Assembly (NCBI RefSeq): GCF_001005295.1
Contig: NZ_LBMK01000005.1
Location: 299,084 to 355,169, forward strand
Length of the DNA stretch: 56,086 bases
Direction: 5' to 3'
Source of the DNA: Streptomyces yangpuensis
GTDB taxonomy: Bacteria > Actinomycetota > Actinomycetes > Streptomycetales > Streptomycetaceae
Below, in pieces: positions 49,982 to 56,086 of this stretch. The position numbers and the translations under genes were made by a program. The notes under the pieces were generated by a model. It had not been told where the DNA came from. It worked only from the letters and a program-made list of their open reading frames with translations, and made no database searches. The first letter of the stretch is position 1; the number at the start of each line of letters is the position of its first letter.

Positions 49982-50132
49982 GGGGGTCCTCCTGGAGAGT
50001 GGTTCTGTACGCCTTACAGATCGGCGCCAGGTGATCTTTGCTGGAAAGCCGGCCGGTCCCCGGGGCAACGGGAGTGGTTCCTGTTGCCCCAGAGGCTGCC
50101 GGTGACAAGCCTAAAGCGTGTACTCCGAAGAG

Positions 50133-52265
50133 TTACTCGCCCTTGGCCTTCGCGATGATCTCCTCGGCGACGTTCCGGGGAACCTCGGCGTAGGAGTCGA
50201 ACTGCATCGAGTAGCTGGCGCGACCCGAGGTCTTGCTGCGGAGGTCGCCGACGTAGCCGAACATCTCCGACAGGGGCACGAGGCCCTTGACGATCTTGGC
50301 TCCGTGACGGTCCTCCATGGCCTGGATCTGGCCACGGCGGGAGTTGATGTCACCGATGACATCACCCATGGACTCCTCGGGCGTGGTGACCTCAACGGCC
50401 ATCATCGGCTCGAGCAGAACGGGCGACGCCTTGCGCGCGGCCTCCTTGAAGGCCTGCGAACCGGCGATCTTGAAGGCGAGCTCGGAGGAGTCGACCTCGT
50501 GGTAGCCACCGTCGAGAAGCGTGACGCGGACGCCCGTCATCTCGTAGCCGGCCAGGATGCCGAACTGCATGGCCTCCTGCGCACCCGCGTCCACCGAAGG
50601 GATGTACTCCTTCGGCACACGACCGCCGGTGACCTTGTTCACGAACTCGTACGCCGGGCCGTCAGCCTCGGTGATGGGCTCGATCGCGATCTGCACCTTG
50701 GCGAACTGACCGGTACCACCGGTCTGCTTCTTGTGGGTGTAGTCGTGACGCTCGACGGCCTTGCGGATCGTCTCGCGGTACGCGACCTGCGGCTTGCCGA
50801 CGTTGGCCTCGACCTTGAACTCGCGCTTCATACGGTCGACCAGCACCTCGAGGTGCAGCTCGCCCATACCGCCGAGGATGGTCTGGCCCGTCTCCTCGTC
50901 CGAGTGAACGTGGAAGGAGGGGTCCTCCTCCGCGAGACGCTGGATGGCGACACCCAGCTTCTCCTGGTCACCCTTGGACTTGGGCTCGATGGCGACCTGG
51001 ATGACCGGAGCCGGGAAGTCCATGGACTCCAGGATCACGGGCTGCTTGTCGTCGCACAGCGTCTCACCGGTGGTGGTCTGCTTCAGGCCCATGACGGCGA
51101 CGATGTCGCCGGCGCCCACCGAGTCGATCTCCTCACGCTTGTTCGCGTGCATGCGGTAGATCTTGCCGATGCGCTCCTTCTTGCCCTTGACGGAGTTCAG
51201 CACCGCGGTGCCGGCCTCCAGGCGGCCCGAGTAAACCCGGACGAAGGTGAGCTTACCGAGGTGCGGGTCGCTCATGATCTTGAACGCGAGCGCGGCGAGG
51301 GGCTCCTCGTCGGACGGCTTGCGCTTCACGACCGTCTCGGCGTCGCGGACGTCGTGGCCCTCGATGGCCTCGATGTCCAGCGGCGACGGCAGGTAGCGGA
51401 CGACGGCGTCGAGCAGGGGCTGAACACCCTTGTTCTTGAACGCCGTGCCACAGAACACCGCGGTGATCGTGGGCTCGCCCTTGCCCTTGCCGGAGCCGAG
51501 GATGATGCGACGGACAGCGGCGTGCAGCTGCTCCTCGGTCGGCTCGTCGCCGTTGAGGAAGAGCTCCATGATCTCGTCGTCGTTCTCGGCGACGGTCTCG
51601 ACCAGCTTGCCGCGCCACTCTTCAGCGGTCTCGGTGTGGCTGGCCGGGATGTCGACGACGTCGTACATCTCGCCCTTGGTCGCCTCGGCGGACCAGACGA
51701 GCGCCTTCATGCGGACGAGGTCGACGACACCCTGGAAGTCGGCCTCGGCACCGATGGGGAGCTGCATGACGATCGGAACCGCACCGAGGCGGTCCTTGAT
51801 CATGTCGACACAGCGGTGGAACTCGGCGCCGGTGCGGTCGAGCTTGTTGACGAAGCAGATACGCGGGACGCCGTAGCGGTCCGCCTGACGCCAAACGGTC
51901 TCGGACTGCGGCTCGACGCCCGCCACACCGTCGAAGACGGTGACGGCGCCGTCGAGGACGCGGAGCGAACGCTCCACCTCGACGGTGAAGTCGACGTGAC
52001 CCGGGGTGTCGATGATGTTGATGGTGTGGTCAACATCTTCGAGCGGCCAGTGGCAGGTGGTGGCGGCAGACGTGATGGTGATACCACGCTCCTGCTCCTG
52101 CTCCATCCAGTCCATCGTGGCGGCGCCGTCGTGGACCTCACCGATCTTGTACGACACACCGGTGTAGAACAGGATGCGCTCGGTGGTGGTCGTCTTGCCC
52201 GCGTCGATGTGGGCCATGATCCCGATGTTGCGGACCTTGGCCAGGTCAAGCGAAGTGGTAGCCAT
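50133..52265 (-). CDS. fusA: Elongation factor G
   Basis: 710 residues, translocase GTPase. G1 AHIDAGKTTTTERIL, G3 DTPGHVDFTVEVERS, G4 NKLDRTGAEF; domains II to V follow in full to AEEIIAKAKGE. ATG 52265, 39 bases after rpsG. Confidence 0.99.
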   Translation of the reverse strand: MATTSLDLAKVRNIGIMAHIDAGKTTTTERILFYTGVSYKIGEVHDGAATMDWMEQEQERGITITSAATTCHWPLEDVDHTINIIDTPGHVDFTVEVERSLRVLDGAVTVFDGVAGVEPQSETVWRQADRYGVPRICFVNKLDRTGAEFHRCVDMIKDRLGAVPIVMQLPIGAEADFQGVVDLVRMKALVWSAEATKGEMYDVVDIPASHTETAEEWRGKLVETVAENDDEIMELFLNGDEPTEEQLHAAVRRIILGSGKGKGEPTITAVFCGTAFKNKGVQPLLDAVVRYLPSPLDIEAIEGHDVRDAETVVKRKPSDEEPLAALAFKIMSDPHLGKLTFVRVYSGRLEAGTAVLNSVKGKKERIGKIYRMHANKREEIDSVGAGDIVAVMGLKQTTTGETLCDDKQPVILESMDFPAPVIQVAIEPKSKGDQEKLGVAIQRLAEEDPSFHVHSDEETGQTILGGMGELHLEVLVDRMKREFKVEANVGKPQVAYRETIRKAVERHDYTHKKQTGGTGQFAKVQIAIEPITEADGPAYEFVNKVTGGRVPKEYIPSVDAGAQEAMQFGILAGYEMTGVRVTLLDGGYHEVDSSELAFKIAGSQAFKEAARKASPVLLEPMMAVEVTTPEESMGDVIGDINSRRGQIQAMEDRHGAKIVKGLVPLSEMFGYVGDLRSKTSGRASYSMQFDSYAEVPRNVAEEIIAKAKGE

Positions 52266-52304
52266 AAGGCTTCGGTCTTCTCTCGGTCTCGATGTGGGGT
52301 GGGA

Positions 52305-52775
52305 CTACCAGCGGTAGTGCGCGAAGGCCTTGTTGGACTCGGCCATCTTGTGCGTGTCCTCGCGCTTCTTGACGGCAGCGCCAAGACCGTTGGAGGCGTC
52401 GAGCAGCTCATTCATGAGGCGCTCGGTCATGGTCTTCTCACGGCGGGCGCGGGAGTAACCCACGAGCCAGCGGAGGGCCAGGGTCGACTGGCGACCCGGC
52501 TTGACCTCGACGGGGACCTGGTAGGTCGCGCCACCGACACGGCGGGACTTGACCTCGAGGGACGGCTTGACGTTCTCCAGCGCGCGCTTCAGCGTGATGA
52601 CCGGGTCGTTGCCGGTCTTCTCGCGGAGGCCTTCCATGGCGCCGTAGACGATGCGCTCGGCGGTGGAGCGCTTGCCGTTCAGGAGGATCTTGTTGATGAG
52701 CGACGTCACCAGAGGAGATGCGTAGACCGGGTCGATGATGACCGGGCGCTTCGGGGCGGGGCCCTTACGAGGCAT
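52305..52775 (-). CDS. rpsG: 30S ribosomal protein S7
   Basis: 156 residues; nucleates the 30S head. PRKGPAPKRPVIIDPVY, GGATYQVPVEVKPGRQSTL and MAESNKAFAHYRW are typical. The ATG is two bases from the rpsL stop. Confidence 0.99.
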   Translation of the reverse strand: MPRKGPAPKRPVIIDPVYASPLVTSLINKILLNGKRSTAERIVYGAMEGLREKTGNDPVITLKRALENVKPSLEVKSRRVGGATYQVPVEVKPGRQSTLALRWLVGYSRARREKTMTERLMNELLDASNGLGAAVKKREDTHKMAESNKAFAHYRW

Positions 52776-52777
52776 TC

Positions 52778-53149
52778 TTACTTCTCCTTCTTGGCGCCGT
52801 AGCGGCTGCGGGCCTGCTTGCGGTTCTTGACAGCCTGGGTGTCAAGCGCACCGCGGATGATCTTGTAACGAACACCCGGCAGGTCCTTCACACGGCCACC
52901 ACGCACGAGCACGATCGAGTGCTCCTGCAGGTTGTGTCCCTCACCCGGAATGTAAGCGGTGACCTCGATGCCGGAGGTCAGACGCACACGCGCGACCTTA
53001 CGGAGCGCCGAGTTCGGCTTCTTCGGGGTGGTCGTGAACACACGCGTGCAGACGCCGCGACGCTGGGGCGAGGCCTCGAGCGCGGGAGTCTTTGTCTTCT
53101 CGACCTTGTCCTGCCGGCCCTTACGGACCAGCTGCTGGATCGTAGGCAC
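52778..53149 (-). CDS. rpsL: 30S ribosomal protein S12
   Basis: 123 residues from the GTG at 53149 (PTIQQLVRKGRQDKV), with GGAG upstream. TTTPKKPNSALRK and GRVKDLPGVRYK keep the two Lys residues whose change gives streptomycin resistance, so this copy looks drug sensitive. First gene of the str operon. Confidence 0.99.
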   Translation of the reverse strand: MPTIQQLVRKGRQDKVEKTKTPALEASPQRRGVCTRVFTTTPKKPNSALRKVARVRLTSGIEVTAYIPGEGHNLQEHSIVLVRGGRVKDLPGVRYKIIRGALDTQAVKNRKQARSRYGAKKEK

Positions 53150-53199
53150 TACTTCTCCGGTTTCTGTGTGCCGTGTAGTGAAGCTAACCTGGAACTTTG

Positions 53200-53224
53200 C
53201 CGACCCACGCGGTCGGGTGTGTCG
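53200..53224 (-). promoter_or_regulatory. Leader hairpin shared with rpsJ
   Basis: Same CCGACC-GCGTG-GGTCGG stem-loop as at 35562-35586; the 25-base block differs by one base, outside the stem. It lies 51-75 bases before the rpsL start, within the predicted ~190-nt leader. Confidence 0.6.
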
Positions 53225-53342
53225 GACCCTGCCCACTTCCACCGAGGTGAGAGAGGCGCGGATCGCGGTGTGGTCTTCTCGGCTCACCGCGGGTCTTAAG
53301 CGCACGCGGGAGCCCAGGGCACACCCCAGGCACAAGGTCAGA

Positions 53343-53371
53343 GCGTACCTACCTCACAGAGGTAGGTCAAA
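53343..53371 (-). promoter_or_regulatory. str operon promoter with internal dyad
   Basis: TTGACC (53371-53366) and TACGCT (53348-53343), spacer 17: a good vegetative promoter. A perfect 9-bp inverted repeat ACCTACCTC/GAGGTAGGT with a 3-base centre (53348-53368) fills the spacer exactly, like an operator. Confidence 0.7.
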
Positions 53372-53508
53372 ACAAATGCCCAGCACGAAAACCCGCCGCG
53401 CGCAAGCGGGACGGGGGCCGTTCGGCCCGGCAGCCCGCCCCTGCGCCCTAAACTGACAGCTTGCCCGGGCGCTGGGCGCCCGCGAGTCGATCAGCAGGGA
53501 GCAGCACA

Positions 53509-55998
53509 TTGGGGACCGTGGCACCCGAGCCGACCGCAGTCGACACCCGGCTCCCCGCCCCGGACCGCCCCTCGGCCGTCCGCCGGTCCCTCGGCCGGTC
53601 CGTCCGCCGCTCGGCCCGCCTGCGCGGTCCCCTGCTGGCCTTCCTGCTGACCGCGACCGCCTTCTGCGCGGCCTGGGCAGCGCGCGGCACCTTCCCCTTC
53701 GGCAACACCGGGCGGGCCGTCAACGACCAGGCCAACCAGTACGTGCCCTTCCACCGGGCGCTGTGGGACCTGGTCCACGGGCAGGCCGCCGGCGACCTGC
53801 TCTTCACCTGGCGCGGCGGATTCGGACAGCAGTTCCTGTCCGACTACCACACCTACCTCGGCAACCCGTTCTCCTGGCTGGCCGTCCTCGTCCCGCGGGA
53901 CCACGTCGACCTCGCCGTCTTCGCGGTCACCCCGCTCACGATGGGCACCGCCGCCGCGGTGATGACCGTGTACCTCGGCAAGCTGCACGCCGGCCCGTGG
54001 TGGCAGCGGGGCGTGCTCGGGGCGACGTACGGCCTGTGCGGCTGGGCGCTCAGCGACGCCTCGTACATCCCGATGTGGCTCTGGGGCCTGGTCGCCCTCC
54101 CGATGCTCGGCATCGCCGTCGAGTGGTGCCTTGAGGGGCGCCGCTGGCCGGGTGCGGCCCTGCTGGTCGCACTCGCCTGGTGCGGGAACTTCTACACCGC
54201 GATGATGGCTACGATGGCCGCCTGCGTCCTGCTGGCGGTCCGCCTGGCCACCCGCGACACCTCGGGCCGCGAGCGGCTGCTCGCCCTGTGGCGGGCCGCG
54301 ACGGCCGCCGGGACCGGCATCCTGCTCACGTTCCCGCTGTTACTGCCGTCGTTCCTGTCCAGCGGCGCCGCGCAGCCCACCAGGGCCGCCGCCTTCGACC
54401 CCGTACGGATCGAGGTCTTCTTCGCGGGCATGCTGCCGGCCACGCATCTGTGGGGCGGCCGCCCCCGGCTCTACGTGGCCTCGCTCGGCCTGATCCTGGC
54501 CGGCTCGTTCCTCCTCAACACCTCGGTCGCACGCCGCACCCGTCTGGTGTGGGGGGCCGCGACCGCGCTGGTACTGGCCTCCTTCCAGTTCCCGCCCACG
54601 CAGTACGTGTGGCACGGGCTGGCGGTGCCGAACGGCAACCCGTACCGCGAGACCTTCGTCTTCAGCGGGATGGTGGTGGTCCTGGCCTGGCTGTCACTGG
54701 CGGGCAAGCCGCGCCCGCGGCACCTGGCCCTGATGGCCGGCCTGCTGGTCGCGGCCGCCTTCGTGCTGCGCCGCACCGACGACTTCGGCGGCTGGACCTG
54801 GCCGGCGGTGCTCGGCGGCGGGGGCCTCTCCCTGCTGGCGCTGGTCCTGCTGCGGCTCGGCGACAGGCGCCGCTTCCTGGTCCCGGTGGCCGCCGTGCTG
54901 ATGACCGGCGTCGTCCTGGCCGAGTCCACCGCGGCCGCGGCCGGCGCCGACGCCCGCCGGGCCCGCGAGCGCTGGGCGAAGCCGATCCCCACCTCGAACC
55001 GGTCGATCGCCGGGCACTTCGACGCCGTCCGCGGCGTCGAGGACTGGCCCGCCCACCGGACCGACTCGGGCGCCCCGCAGACCGCCTACAACGACGCCCT
55101 GGCCCTCCGCGCGGAGGGGCCGCAGTACTACAGCAGCTACCTGCCCGAGGCCACCTACAAGGCCCTGGAGCCCCTCGGGTACGGCTTCAAGAACGACGGC
55201 CGGACCTTCTTCGGCGCCGACAACCCGGTGCTCGACGCGATCTTCTCGATCGGTGCGCGGGTCCGCCCGGGAACCGCCCCGGACAGCTGGACGGCCGAGC
55301 GGTTCCCGGCGCCGCCACTGGTCACCGTCCGCACCGGTCCGTACGCCTCGCCGAACCCGGCGGAGAGCGTCTACGCCCGGCAGGAGACCGTGCTGGGCGC
55401 CACCGTCTACGAGGTCCCGCAGGTCACCCGCGGCGGCGACCCCGAGAACCGGACGTACGCGGCCCGGTGCCGGCCCGGCTCCGAGGCCTTCTGGTACTCC
55501 CCCGCCCTGTACGGCAGCCTCGGCGCCGGCGCCACCGAGAAGCCGCTGGAGGAGGAGATGACCGGGGTGACCCCGCTCGGCCCCGTCCCCGCCTCCGGCA
55601 CGGTGGAGGTCACCGTGCGGACCCGCACGCGGGGCGCCGACGCGGGCGCCCACCCGCTGGGCTGCCTGGACCGCACGGCCCTCACCGAGGCGGTCGACCG
55701 CCTGAAGGCCACCGGGGCCACCGCGGTCGAGGTCGGCGGCCACTCGATCGGGGCCACCCTCCCGGCGGACACCCGGGGCACGGCGGTCGTCGCCACCACC
55801 GCGATCCCCGGCTGGAGCTGCTCGGCCCCGGTCAGGCCTTTCCACGGCCTCCTGGCCGTGGACCTCCCCCCGGGCACGACCGCGTTCTCCTGCACCTTCA
55901 CCCCGAAGGGCCTGTACCCCGGCCTGGCCGCCGCCGCCCTGGCCCTCCTGACCCTCACCGCAGCAGCGGCGACACCGCGCCTGCGCCGCCGTCGCTGA
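53509..55998 (+). CDS. YfhO-family membrane protein (GT-C-like)
   Basis: 829 residues from the TTG at 53509, which has AGGGAG seven bases upstream; a GTG at 53518 is the alternative. After a ~40-residue Arg/Pro-rich head come about 12 membrane segments up to residue ~490, a large extracytosolic domain, and a last membrane segment at the C-terminus (LAAAALALLTLTAAAA) closed by RLRRRR. FPFGNTGRAVNDQANQYVPF with Asp in the first loop and GFGQQFLSDYHTYLGNPFSWL match YfhO, which in Bacillus glycosylates teichoic acid. Substrate here unknown. Convergent with rpoC; its stop is six bases from rpoC homology. Confidence 0.9.
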   Translation: MGTVAPEPTAVDTRLPAPDRPSAVRRSLGRSVRRSARLRGPLLAFLLTATAFCAAWAARGTFPFGNTGRAVNDQANQYVPFHRALWDLVHGQAAGDLLFTWRGGFGQQFLSDYHTYLGNPFSWLAVLVPRDHVDLAVFAVTPLTMGTAAAVMTVYLGKLHAGPWWQRGVLGATYGLCGWALSDASYIPMWLWGLVALPMLGIAVEWCLEGRRWPGAALLVALAWCGNFYTAMMATMAACVLLAVRLATRDTSGRERLLALWRAATAAGTGILLTFPLLLPSFLSSGAAQPTRAAAFDPVRIEVFFAGMLPATHLWGGRPRLYVASLGLILAGSFLLNTSVARRTRLVWGAATALVLASFQFPPTQYVWHGLAVPNGNPYRETFVFSGMVVVLAWLSLAGKPRPRHLALMAGLLVAAAFVLRRTDDFGGWTWPAVLGGGGLSLLALVLLRLGDRRRFLVPVAAVLMTGVVLAESTAAAAGADARRARERWAKPIPTSNRSIAGHFDAVRGVEDWPAHRTDSGAPQTAYNDALALRAEGPQYYSSYLPEATYKALEPLGYGFKNDGRTFFGADNPVLDAIFSIGARVRPGTAPDSWTAERFPAPPLVTVRTGPYASPNPAESVYARQETVLGATVYEVPQVTRGGDPENRTYAARCRPGSEAFWYSPALYGSLGAGATEKPLEEEMTGVTPLGPVPASGTVEVTVRTRTRGADAGAHPLGCLDRTALTEAVDRLKATGATAVEVGGHSIGATLPADTRGTAVVATTAIPGWSCSAPVRPFHGLLAVDLPPGTTAFSCTFTPKGLYPGLAAAALALLTLTAAAATPRLRRRR

Positions 55999-56086
55999 GC
56001 CACGGTGGGCTCCACCCGGATGTTGCGGTAGCGGGCGAGGCCCGTACCGGCCGGGATGAGCTTACCGATGATGACGTTCTCCTTGA
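55407..56086 (-). CDS. rpoC: RNA polymerase beta-prime 3' end, partial; native tail missing
   Basis: The last 83 bases (56004-56086, minus) encode KENVIIGKLIPAGTGLARYR followed by NIRVEPT, the well-conserved C-terminal end of actinobacterial RpoC. Normally about 40 more residues starting Glu-Glu-Ala follow. Here the frame changes to VAQRRRRRRG and runs as antisense of the YfhO gene until a stop at 55407, a ~200-residue unrelated tail. Only 56004-56086 has homology support. Either the gene is really truncated or fused, or this is a duplicated fragment or assembly join. The gene continues beyond the window. Confidence 0.6.
   Translation of the reverse strand, partial: KENVIIGKLIPAGTGLARYRNIRVEPTVAQRRRRRRGVAAAAVRVRRARAAAARPGYRPFGVKVQENAVVPGGRSTARRPWKGLTGAEQLQPGIAVVATTAVPRVSAGRVAPIEWPPTSTAVAPVAFRRSTASVRAVRSRQPSGWAPASAPRVRVRTVTSTVPEAGTGPSGVTPVISSSSGFSVAPAPRLPYRAGEYQKASEPGRHRAAYVRFSGSPPRVTCGTS

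Larger units (their letters stand above)
53150..53508. other. Intergenic region rpsL / YfhO gene
   Basis: About 360 bases without a gene. Toward rpsL it holds the promoter with its dyad and the hairpin shared with rpsJ. On the YfhO side there are a CCCGC/GCGGG stem (53387-53410 area), TAAACT (53449-53454), which could be a -10, and a GGGCGC/GCGCCC stem (about 53466-53480) just before the start. Confidence 0.6.

Noticed and set aside
49982..50132. Separate tuf promoter in the fusA-tuf gap
   Set aside because: No acceptable -10/-35 pair could be fixed by eye, although such promoters are known in other bacteria.

Overview
The window reads as core chromosome of a high-GC actinomycete, almost certainly Streptomyces or a close relative (inference from gene content, gene order, strongly G/C-ending codons, frequent GTG starts, leaderless-type starts and a partial DmdR/IdeR-like iron box). 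No rRNA, tRNA, insertion sequence, phage gene or CRISPR array was seen. Nearly everything is coded on the minus strand, so biological order runs from high to low coordinates.

Region 1 (1-15.1 kb): tRNA t6A modification and envelope precursor genes. Minus-strand runs are glmS-acpS-nnr-alr-hydrolase-tsaE and tsaB-rimI-tsaD-90 aa protein. Between them lie a plus-strand secreted YkuD-like protein that has lost its catalytic Cys and a 62-aa minus-strand microprotein whose promoter carries a partial iron box. Plus-strand coaA, minus-strand glmM and a Streptomyces-type lipoprotein follow, then rplM-rpsI. GlmS and GlmM supply UDP-GlcNAc, Alr supplies D-Ala, AcpS activates acyl carrier proteins and CoaA starts CoA synthesis.

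Region 2 (15.3-35.9 kb): the ribosomal superoperon. Reading on the minus strand: rpsJ-rplC-D-W-B-rpsS-rplV-rpsC-rplP-rpmC-rpsQ (S10 operon), two strong hairpins, rplN-X-E-rpsN-H-rplF-R-rpsE-rpmD-rplO (spc), a hairpin, secY-adk, a terminator, map-infA-rpmJ-rpsM-rpsK-rpoA-rplQ (alpha, lacking rpsD), a terminator, then truA, an ABC-F ATPase and a GT87-like membrane glycosyltransferase. A ~400-nt structured leader precedes rpsJ.

Region 3 (35.9-48.6 kb): a cell-surface glycan island between the S10 and str operons. It has a tightly overlapping minus-strand run rmlB-rmlD-flippase-GT2-DUF2304-GT2-AftA-like GT-C glycosyltransferase-secreted PGRP-domain protein, a divergent rmlA-rmlC pair, and a separate single-pass membrane protein. 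The genes can make dTDP-L-rhamnose, probably load a sugar on a polyprenyl carrier, export it and build or trim a wall polymer.

Region 4 (48.7-56.1 kb): str operon rpsL-rpsG-fusA-tuf with a clear vegetative promoter and a leader hairpin also found upstream of rpsJ. Upstream of rpsL a convergent YfhO-family membrane protein ends a few bases from the 3' end of rpoC. The rpoC frame is intact up to its Arg-Val-Glu-Pro-Thr segment and then passes straight into antisense YfhO sequence, so the normal RpoC tail and stop codon are missing. This is either a genuine rearrangement or an assembly join and is the most striking anomaly here.
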